From NCBI GenBank assembly GCA_004195715.1, contig PSPX01000007.1, positions 54,199-94,554 on the forward strand: a stretch of DNA of 40,356 nucleotides. The letters run 5' to 3'. A program made the position numbers and the translations under genes. Of this stretch, positions 27,014-34,663 are shown one piece after another (positions within the stretch are counted from its first letter, which is position 1; every line of letters starts with the position of its first letter). The notes beneath the pieces were generated by a model that was not told where the DNA came from, ran no database searches, and saw nothing but the letters and a program-made list of their open reading frames with translations. The stretch comes from Methanobacteriota archaeon (GTDB lineage: Archaea; Thermoplasmatota; Poseidoniia; Poseidoniales; Thalassarchaeaceae).

Positions 27014-28330
27014 TCATGAGAACAGATGCCTTTCGGCCAACTGCGCCACATCCGACAGATGTCCTGGTAGAGTAATCACATAGACTGCTGCCTGACTCAC
27101 TTGTCGGTTCCTCAGAGCCTCGGCAATCGGGGTATGTTCGCGGAACCATCGCGTGCGTCCGTCATCTCCTATGATCCTGACATCGACTTGGGACATTCGG
27201 GGTTCGGCGAGGAGTAGTTTGACGTTTGGCACGTCGATGGCGACGTATCCAGGTAGCAGACCGGCTCGGTGTGCCAGATCATCCTCAAACTGCCTGCGTG
27301 AATCCGGGTTCGTGGCAATCTCGAGCAGTCGTTCGACCTGTTGAGGAGTGAGTTCCTCTCTACGGCGACTGCAGCATACCTTCAGCAGCTGTCTGTACTT
27401 CAGCCTGCGAATCATGTCCTGAGCGTAATCGCCAGCACCTCCGAGGACCTCCCATATCTCTGCGTCGACCCGGCGTTGCAGGTCCAGAGATTCTGGCATC
27501 TGATCTGAGCTACGCTCTACCGCTCTGGAGAGCATGACCTCAGTCACCCTAGTGACTCTATGGAAGTAAACTGCACTGTACATTAGCGCCCTTGCCATCA
27601 TCATGCCCTCGAGCGCTGGCAGACCACCTTCCTCCACGGCGATGTCGCCTCCGTGCCTCTCTAGACACATGATTAGGCGGCGGTAGTCCACGATTCCGTG
27701 GGGGACACCTGTGAAATGCGAATCGCGGAGCAGGTAGTCCAGTTGGTCGCAGTCCACAGGCCCGTGTACCAAATGGGCTAGGGTCAGGTCCTTGTCGACG
27801 AAATCTTCGCGGCCCTCGGTCCATGCTGTCAGTGAGCGTTCAGTACCTCCTGCGCCCGGACCCCGAATTAGACCTGCAACCTCCTTCGGGTCTAGATCGT
27901 GCCTCTCGAGTATGTCCGGCACCCTCTGACGTTCTAGAACTGATGACTGCTCACCGTCGCGCAGAACATCGTACTCGCCGAGAATTATCCCTTCAGTGAT
28001 TGACATGTGGTCCATCCCGCCGCGCTCATGCAGGATATGCTCGAGCGTGTGCGAGTAGGGGCCGTGACCCACATCATGGAGCATCGCTGCTGCTTGGACT
28101 GTATTGGTCTCGTGCTCATCCAAACCCAGTGATTCGGCCATCATTCCAGCGATGTGAGACACTCCGAGGGAATGCTCGAACCTAGTGTGATGAGCTCCGG
28201 GAAATACCAGATGAGCCAACCCTAGTTGCTTGATGTGACTGAGTTTATTCATCTCCGGAGTGCCAAGCAGTTCTCTTCGAACACCGTCCAGTCTAAACTG
28301 ACCGTGAATAGCATCGTTGATGACCTTCAT
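27014..28330 (-). CDS. HD-superfamily phosphohydrolase (COG1078/dNTPase-like), probable start ATG 28330
   Basis: 'HHTRFEHSLGVSHIAGMM', 'AAMLHDVGHGPYSHTLEHIL', 'GPVDCDQLDYLLRDSHFTG'. Confidence 0.88.
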   Translation of the reverse strand: MKVINDAIHGQFRLDGVRRELLGTPEMNKLSHIKQLGLAHLVFPGAHHTRFEHSLGVSHIAGMMAESLGLDEHETNTVQAAAMLHDVGHGPYSHTLEHILHERGGMDHMSITEGIILGEYDVLRDGEQSSVLERQRVPDILERHDLDPKEVAGLIRGPGAGGTERSLTAWTEGREDFVDKDLTLAHLVHGPVDCDQLDYLLRDSHFTGVPHGIVDYRRLIMCLERHGGDIAVEEGGLPALEGMMMARALMYSAVYFHRVTRVTEVMLSRAVERSSDQMPESLDLQRRVDAEIWEVLGGAGDYAQDMIRRLKYRQLLKVCCSRRREELTPQQVERLLEIATNPDSRRQFEDDLAHRAGLLPGYVAIDVPNVKLLLAEPRMSQVDVRIIGDDGRTRWFREHTPIAEALRNRQVSQAAVYVITLPGHLSDVAQLAERHLFS

Positions 28331-28514
28331 GCCCGACCCTGCGGGGCTTCGACGGGACACTTAGCCTTGAAACGCACTATTGACGGGACAGGGTGCGACG
28401 ATGATACTTGTTACATTTGAGAGCCGTTTCGCAATCGTTGCATTTCATTTGTCTTTCAATTGCAATACAGTTAAGTGCCCCCCCAGGGTCTGCAAAACTC
28501 AGGAGGAACCCGAA

Positions 28515-28883
28515 GTGGCAGGTGTCAGTCCAATGGTCTCGCTGAGAATTCCCGAGGACCACTTGCTAGAGATTGACCAGCGAGTGGGTTTCGACGGCAT
28601 GCGAAATCGCTCAGACGTGATTCGGAATGCTGTCCGCAGGTACCTCGCTTTGCCTCTACCCTCGATGGGAGAGAGAGTCGAGGTTGACCTTGGTCCCGAT
28701 CTGACTGTGAGGATGCGGGACTTCTGCAAACTGCGAGGTGAGTCCGTCGCTGCGGTGCTGCGGCAGGCAGCCCGCGAGCATATCGCCAAGGGAACTCTAG
28801 AGAGTGCTACGGTAGACCAAGTCCTCTCCATGCGTATGGACGAGTTGCGTGCGCGATTTGATGACGATTCGAACGCTCTATGA
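28515..28883 (+). CDS. Ribbon-helix-helix (CopG/NikR N-domain-like) regulator, possibly tandem RHH; GTG start preceded by AGGAGGAA
   Basis: 'MVSLRIPEDHLLEIDQRVGFDGMRNRSDVIRNAVRRYL' followed by 'VEVDLGPDLTVRMRDFCKLRGESVAAVLRQAAREHI'; aggaggaa at 28501. Confidence 0.8.
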   Translation: MAGVSPMVSLRIPEDHLLEIDQRVGFDGMRNRSDVIRNAVRRYLALPLPSMGERVEVDLGPDLTVRMRDFCKLRGESVAAVLRQAAREHIAKGTLESATVDQVLSMRMDELRARFDDDSNAL

Positions 28884-28926
28884 GGTGAGAGATTGAGCGA
28901 TGATGGGATGCACGAGAAAAACGCGG

Positions 28927-28947
28927 GGGGGCGTCGTCGACGCCCCC
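28927..28947. repeat. Perfect GC hairpin GGGGGCGTC-GTC-GACGCCCCC
   Basis: Read directly; 44 bp after the RHH stop codon, in a 274 bp intergenic gap. Confidence 0.8.
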
Positions 28948-29102
28948 TCGCCCAACCTGTGCTATGCGGCCTAGAAGGGCTGCGGGCTCGGGCTAGACTC
29001 TCTGATGCAGTCGGCTATGAGGCCCGTGATGTCCCGAGGGGCTCCAGAGGGAAGTCTCACAAGACCGATCGGGAGCATCTTCTCTGAGATTCAACACACA
29101 CC

Positions 29103-29125
29103 GTCTCGCACATCTCGTGCGGGAC
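29103..29125. repeat. Inverted repeat GTCTCGCAC-ATCTC-GTGCGGGAC upstream of the PPDK-like gene
   Basis: 9-bp arms with a single G-U-compatible mismatch; read directly. Confidence 0.65.
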
Positions 29126-29157
29126 ACCCCTCAGTGTGACAATCTGAACTTTGATGC

Positions 29158-32091
29158 ATGATGCTCCCATCCGGGGTCATGGGCGAGGGAATCTTCGACT
29201 GGAGTCGGTTCGAGAGGTTGACGCCGTTCAGAGTCAGAGACGTGCTTCTTGTGGCCAGTCACTTTGACCACTATCTGCTAGAGGAATCGGGGTACTTAGC
29301 GGAGATAATGCAGGAGGAGTACTCCGACCTGAACCTCTCTCAGGCACCCCGCATCATCCACAGTCCCGATGCACGTGACGCCCTCAAGCTGCTAAATGCA
29401 CGTGAGTTCGACCTTGTCATCACTATGGCGAGGGTGGGCGAGATGGATGTCAAGGCCTTTGGAACTGAGGCGAAGCGTGTAATCGAGGGCCTTCCTGTGG
29501 TCATGTTGAGTCACAACACGCGTGAATTGGCAACTCTCAGTGCAGGTGACGGAATCGATCGCATATTCGTGTGGACAGGCGATAGCAGGATACTGTTGTC
29601 GATCTGTAAGCTGATCGAGGACGAACGTAATGTCGAAAATGATGTGCGAGACGGCGATGTCCAAGTCATCCTGTTGGTTGAGGACAGTCGCAGATTCTAC
29701 TCCGCTTATCTCCCTCTGCTCTACACTCAGCTGGTGAATCAGACGACGCGGCTTATGGGAGAAGGAGGGAATCTGCACGAGAAGTTGCTGAGGTTGAGGG
29801 CCAGAGCCAAGATTCTACTGGCATCTGACATGAACTCTGCTAAGTCCGTAATCGACAAATACCACAACAACATCATCGGGATCTTTACTGACGGTAAGTT
29901 CCCAAACCAAGGTGGGCAGAGGGACACAGCTGGCCTAGAGTTAGTGCGCTACGCCCAGGAGGGGCATCGCTACATGCCGATACTGTTCCAATCGAAGAAT
30001 CTTGAACTAAAGGAGGCTGCTGAGTCACTGGATGTTCGCTTCCTCCACAAGGAGGACACACAGCTGTACCGGAGGATAGAGGAGTTCATGGTCGACGAGA
30101 TGAACTTCGGTGACTTCGTCTTCAGGATGCCTGATGGGAGCGAGGTCACTAGGGCTTCAAATCTTGAGGAATTCACACGCGGGTTGGAGAACGCGCCCAT
30201 CGAGTCGATAGAGTACCACGCCGGGAGGAACCAGTTCTCACACTGGCTGAGGACGCGTTCGGAGTTCTACCTCGCGGCGGAGATGAGGCCGAAGAAGATC
30301 GGTGACTTCGATAACCCCGAGGAAGTCAGGAAATATCTCGCCGATTCTGTCAGGAATCACATCATCCAGATTCGGATGCGCACTATCGGGGACTACGACG
30401 CGAGTCGAACGGGGGCGGGATTTCAGAGGATCGGTAGAGGGAGCCTAGGTGGCAAGGGCAGGGGCTTGGCCTTCTTCTTCACGCGGATGCTTGACCTAGG
30501 ATTGAGTGGCGCCTTCCCCGATGTTGAGTTCGTGGTCCCTAGATCAGTGGTAATTGGCACAGACGTCTTCGAGGAGTTCGTCGAGGACAATGAACTCGGT
30601 AAGTTCGCCCACGAGGACCACAGCAACGAGGAAGTCAATCAGGCATTCCTCGAAGCCGAATTCACAGACGAGATAGTCGGAGAGATCTCGGTGATGCTGC
30701 AACAGACCAAGTGGCCCCTAGCCATCCGCTCGTCTAGCCTTCTTGAGGACTCCAGCCATCAGCCCTTCGCGGGAGTCTACGCGACCTACATGCTGGCTAA
30801 TGACCATCCAGACTTAGAAGTCAGGCTCAGGAGGCTGCTTGAGGCGATTAAGCTCGTCTATGCGTCTACTTACCACCGCGGGGCCAAGGCGTACGTCGCT
30901 GCCACGCCCAGCACCATCGAGGACGAGCGCATGGCGGTGGTCATCCAAGATCTGGTTGGCGACGAGGTCAACGGGCGCTTCTACCCAATGATATCCGGGG
31001 CCGCCAGGAGCCGTAATCACTACCCAGTTGAACCTCTGGTCGCCGAAGACGGCATTGCAGCCATCTGCATCGGCTTGGGTCGTCAGGTTTCGGCCGGGGG
31101 AAAGTGCCTTAGATACAGCCCTGGGCAACCCCGGAGGATACACCAGTTCCACAGTAATCAAGCGATTCTGGACACCTCGCAGCGTAGCTTCTTCGCTATT
31201 CCAATGGAGCAAGAAGATGGAGCGGTTCACCCTACTGAGGAAGGCAACCTGCTGAACCTCGGTCTGGCCGAGGCCGAGGAAGACGGTTGCCTTACGCTGG
31301 TAGGTTCTACCTACGTGGTCTCGGACGACCGTATCGTCGATTCCGTGGCTGTCGACGGCGGGCCGAGGGTAGTGACCTTCGCCCCGGTTCTCAAACACGG
31401 ACGGTTTCCTCTGTCGAAGATTCTCAGCCACGTACTCAACACCTGCCAGAACTACATCGGATCACCCGTCGAGCTAGAGTTCGCGATGTCAATCGACCAA
31501 GACTCTGGAACTCAGAGGTTCGCCATCCTGCAGGTCAGGCCGATGATGGAGGAGTCCGTGGACATCGATATCGATTTGGCCGAGATTGATCGCTCCAAGG
31601 CGATGTGCATCTGTAGCCAATCTTTGGGCAACGGAGTCATCGAGGGAATCAAGGACGTCGTGTACGTCCACCCAGAGAGGCTGGACAGGATGCGTACGAT
31701 GGACCTGACGGCCGAGATAGAGGCCATAGACGCCGTCCTCAGGGCTGAAGAACGACCCTATGTGCTGATTGGCCCGGGCAGATGGGGGTCTTCGGACCCA
31801 TCACTGGGAATCCCGGTACAGTGGGACCAGATAATGGGCTCTAGGACGATTGTCGAAGTACCGATGACAGATATCCACGTTGAACCCTCACAGGGGACTC
31901 ATTTCTTCCAGAACATCATCACCTTCAACATCGGTTACCTAACGATAGGTGCCGATGATTTCGTCGACTGGGAGTGGCTGGACTCCATCGAAGCGTCGAC
32001 TGAATCCGGAGCTCTCCGTCATGTCAGTCTCGATAAACCGATGAAGGTGATTCTAGACAGCCGCGATTCCGAGGCCATCATAACCAAATGA
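29158..32091 (+). CDS. Receiver-like domain(s) + PEP synthase/PPDK N-terminal ATP-grasp (PF01326-like) protein lacking a recognisable swivelling His domain
   Basis: 977 aa; 'GSLGGKGRGLAFFFTRM', 'WPLAIRSSSLLEDSSHQPFAGVYATYM', 'YVLIGPGRWGSSDPSLGIPVQW'; N-terminal 'ARDALKLLNAREFDLVITMARV' and 'VQVILLVEDSRRFYSAYLPLLY' receiver-like segments; no GGxxSHxAI motif seen. Confidence 0.82.
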   Translation: MMLPSGVMGEGIFDWSRFERLTPFRVRDVLLVASHFDHYLLEESGYLAEIMQEEYSDLNLSQAPRIIHSPDARDALKLLNAREFDLVITMARVGEMDVKAFGTEAKRVIEGLPVVMLSHNTRELATLSAGDGIDRIFVWTGDSRILLSICKLIEDERNVENDVRDGDVQVILLVEDSRRFYSAYLPLLYTQLVNQTTRLMGEGGNLHEKLLRLRARAKILLASDMNSAKSVIDKYHNNIIGIFTDGKFPNQGGQRDTAGLELVRYAQEGHRYMPILFQSKNLELKEAAESLDVRFLHKEDTQLYRRIEEFMVDEMNFGDFVFRMPDGSEVTRASNLEEFTRGLENAPIESIEYHAGRNQFSHWLRTRSEFYLAAEMRPKKIGDFDNPEEVRKYLADSVRNHIIQIRMRTIGDYDASRTGAGFQRIGRGSLGGKGRGLAFFFTRMLDLGLSGAFPDVEFVVPRSVVIGTDVFEEFVEDNELGKFAHEDHSNEEVNQAFLEAEFTDEIVGEISVMLQQTKWPLAIRSSSLLEDSSHQPFAGVYATYMLANDHPDLEVRLRRLLEAIKLVYASTYHRGAKAYVAATPSTIEDERMAVVIQDLVGDEVNGRFYPMISGAARSRNHYPVEPLVAEDGIAAICIGLGRQVSAGGKCLRYSPGQPRRIHQFHSNQAILDTSQRSFFAIPMEQEDGAVHPTEEGNLLNLGLAEAEEDGCLTLVGSTYVVSDDRIVDSVAVDGGPRVVTFAPVLKHGRFPLSKILSHVLNTCQNYIGSPVELEFAMSIDQDSGTQRFAILQVRPMMEESVDIDIDLAEIDRSKAMCICSQSLGNGVIEGIKDVVYVHPERLDRMRTMDLTAEIEAIDAVLRAEERPYVLIGPGRWGSSDPSLGIPVQWDQIMGSRTIVEVPMTDIHVEPSQGTHFFQNIITFNIGYLTIGADDFVDWEWLDSIEASTESGALRHVSLDKPMKVILDSRDSEAIITK

Positions 32092-34151
32092 TGGCCAATC
32101 TTCTTGGTCGGTCTATCATCAGGTCCGCTTCCATGAAGGCAGATGAGGGGGTTGCTTCGACTATTTTCTTCGCTCATGAATCTGTGAGGGAATCCCAACA
32201 AGAGATGATGATTGATGGGATTTCTGCACTCAAAGAGAAGCGTTTCTTACTGGCTGCGGCACCTACTGGAATTGGAAAGACTGCGGCCGCATTGGCTTCC
32301 GCACTTGAGGTTTCGAAAAATACTCATGATTTTCTGTATGAGCCAAAGATTATCTTCATGACGGGCAGACAATCACAGCACAAAATAGTTGTAGACACGG
32401 TTCAACAAATCAACTCCAAAATCCCCAATGGTTTTCCAAAAATCAAACTGATAGACATCATCGGCAGAGAAAGTATGTGCGAACATATAGACAGGTCTAC
32501 TGGAAAGTGCTCGTGCGAAGAAGATATTGTAGAGGAATCAAGGAAAAATCGCAGATCAGATTTACGAGAAAAGATGCTTGAGAAACCTCGACATGTTGGC
32601 TGGGGCATTGAGTATGGAAGGCAACGAAAAATCTGCGCATGGGCGACTGCCAGATCTGCAGTAAAGCATGCAGATATTCTGGTGTGTGATTATAATCATG
32701 TATTCATCGAAGAAGTGAGAGAAAGTTCCCTGCCGGTCATGGGAATTGAACTTGAGAATTCCATATTGATTGTCGACGAAGCCCATAATCTCCCAGATAG
32801 GATCAGAAAGGGGCTGGAGAGAAGAGTTACCAATCATGTATTTCGCAGGGCATTATCCGATGTTCAGGAGTACAAAGGGAACCTCGAGAAAACTGCTCAA
32901 CAGTTGGACATACATGAAATTCATGGATTGGAAGATGCCAGAATATTGGAGAAACAGGTAGAAGCACTCAGTAAAGATCGGGGTTTGAAGAAGTGGTTTT
33001 CAGGAAAACAGGAAGAATTGGAGAATTCAGGGAAGGACGACATTAGAGTAGAGACAGCAGAATTCCTTGACATCGTCTCTAGAACAATAGAAGGTATTGC
33101 AAATGGAAATGGGGCATTAGGAGACTCCCTCATCAAGAGTATGTGCAATTCACTTAAACATGTAAGTATTGAAGGGGATGAGTCGTTAGAATCTGAAGAT
33201 GAAGATAAGAATGACTGCCTAAGATTGGCAGAAATTCTACGAATATGCATGAAATACAGGAATAACCCAGCACTTGCTCTTGTTTTCGATACTATTGGAG
33301 ATGAGAGAAGAATAACAAGTCACTTACTCGATCCCGGAGTGGTTGGCGGACCGATATTCGAGAAAACGTCTGGTTCGATATTGATGTCGGGGACGCTATT
33401 CCCTCCTTCCATGTATTCAGACATACTAGGGATACCAGAAAATCGAGCGGATGGGGTTGAATACAAATCAGGGTTTCCCCCCGAAAATAGGCCAATCCTG
33501 ATTGCAAATGATGTAACAAGTAAATTCTCAGAAAGAGAATCAAGTTACTCAACAATAAGGGATCACATTAGTTCTGTACTTGAAAAGACTCCTGGTAATA
33601 TTGCTATTTTTGCTCCAAGTTATGCTATGATGGATAGAATAGATTCGGATATTTCCTATTCATTTGGAAAGAGGATAGAAAGAGAATCTAGGGGTATGCC
33701 AAAGAACTTGGTTGAGCGGATGATAAACAGGTTGTATGAAAGGAAATCGATGGGAGGAGGCACGGCACTATTGGGAGTTCTGAGAGGTAAGTTCTCTGAG
33801 GGCATAGATTATTCAGAAAATGTCCTTGACGCTGTAGTTTGCGTGGGCCTACCTTTGCCTCCACCGAGCGCTAGGCAAGAAGCCTTACTGGAATACTACA
33901 CCAAACGATTCCGTAGCAGATCAAAAGCTTGGAAGTACGCTAGCCTACAACCTGCTGTAAACAGCGTCCTACAGGCACTAGGAAGGCCGATTCGGAAAGC
34001 CGAAGACAAGGCGATTATTATCCTACTTGAGAAACGCCTATTGGAACGAAAAAGTAAAGATTGTATGCCTATAAAATCAATGCAAATAATGACATCTTCT
34101 AGCCCATCTAGAACTTCCAAACTAGTAGAGAGATTCTTTGAGATGAATTGA
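32088..34151 (+). CDS. DinG/XPD (Rad3-family) superfamily-2 helicase
   Basis: 687 aa; Walker A 'AAAPTGIGKTAAALASALE', Cys-rich insert 'SMCEHIDRSTGKCSCEED...KICAWATARSAVKHADILVCDYNHVF', 'ILIVDEAHNLPDRIR', C-terminal 'LLGVLRGKFSEGIDYSENVLDAVVCVGLPLPPPSARQEALLEYY' and 'QALGRPIR'. Confidence 0.92.
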   Translation: MMANLLGRSIIRSASMKADEGVASTIFFAHESVRESQQEMMIDGISALKEKRFLLAAAPTGIGKTAAALASALEVSKNTHDFLYEPKIIFMTGRQSQHKIVVDTVQQINSKIPNGFPKIKLIDIIGRESMCEHIDRSTGKCSCEEDIVEESRKNRRSDLREKMLEKPRHVGWGIEYGRQRKICAWATARSAVKHADILVCDYNHVFIEEVRESSLPVMGIELENSILIVDEAHNLPDRIRKGLERRVTNHVFRRALSDVQEYKGNLEKTAQQLDIHEIHGLEDARILEKQVEALSKDRGLKKWFSGKQEELENSGKDDIRVETAEFLDIVSRTIEGIANGNGALGDSLIKSMCNSLKHVSIEGDESLESEDEDKNDCLRLAEILRICMKYRNNPALALVFDTIGDERRITSHLLDPGVVGGPIFEKTSGSILMSGTLFPPSMYSDILGIPENRADGVEYKSGFPPENRPILIANDVTSKFSERESSYSTIRDHISSVLEKTPGNIAIFAPSYAMMDRIDSDISYSFGKRIERESRGMPKNLVERMINRLYERKSMGGGTALLGVLRGKFSEGIDYSENVLDAVVCVGLPLPPPSARQEALLEYYTKRFRSRSKAWKYASLQPAVNSVLQALGRPIRKAEDKAIIILLEKRLLERKSKDCMPIKSMQIMTSSSPSRTSKLVERFFEMN

Positions 34152-34183
34152 GCAATGGGTTCATCCGAGTGCGTCCTCTCGTG

Positions 34184-34663
34184 ATGATTAGCATGCAGTG
34201 GTCGAGGGTACAGGTAGAGATCCTCGGCCCCAGCGGGCACGCCCCGAGCCCGCTTGGTATCGCGACCCCAGGGCTTGATGTCGGGGCTGAGCAGATGCAC
34301 GAGGAGTTCCTCGCTGATCTATCCCATTTAGACGAAGTTCGCAGTGGGCATGCCAGAGTTGTCTCCGACGTCTCTGAGCCAATTGAGACGGCCAAGTCCC
34401 TAGCCAGAGATATTCAGCCACTCGATGAGATGCTGGCAGAGTTAGGCGGCTCTTTGAGCGCTGACAGAATCAGTATCCCCCTGCCTTCGGCCATTCCCGA
34501 CGACCTAGTAGTAGAGAGACTTGCGAGCGAACGGGGAGAATTAGTACGGCTCATCGCACCAGAGCGTTTCGGTGGAATCATGAGGCAGTTCGCCCTGCCC
34601 GAGGACAGGGTCCTAACTAGGGCCGTTTGGTCGGAAGGTGAGTTGAACCTGGAGATCATCTGA
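34184..34663 (+). CDS. Hypothetical protein downstream of the helicase (listed ORF starts TTG 34148; ATG 34184 or 34193 more likely)
   Basis: ORF in operon orientation; no family recognised. Confidence 0.6.
   Translation: MISMQWSRVQVEILGPSGHAPSPLGIATPGLDVGAEQMHEEFLADLSHLDEVRSGHARVVSDVSEPIETAKSLARDIQPLDEMLAELGGSLSADRISIPLPSAIPDDLVVERLASERGELVRLIAPERFGGIMRQFALPEDRVLTRAVWSEGELNLEII

Noticed and set aside
28927-28947. Rho-independent terminator at the GC hairpin
   Set aside because: No T-tract on either side, and archaeal termination does not need such hairpins.
28893-29087. 64-aa ORF in the gap after the RHH gene
   Set aside because: TTG start, Arg-rich translation crossing a perfect GC hairpin; more likely non-coding.
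28884-29157. RNase P or SRP RNA in the structured gap
   Set aside because: I looked for CR-I/CR-V-like and SRP domain IV motifs and did not find a convincing set.
29158-32091. Calling the 977-aa gene a true PEP synthase (ppsA)
   Set aside because: Only the ATP-grasp part is recognisable; the His-swivel domain and PEP-binding barrel are not seen.
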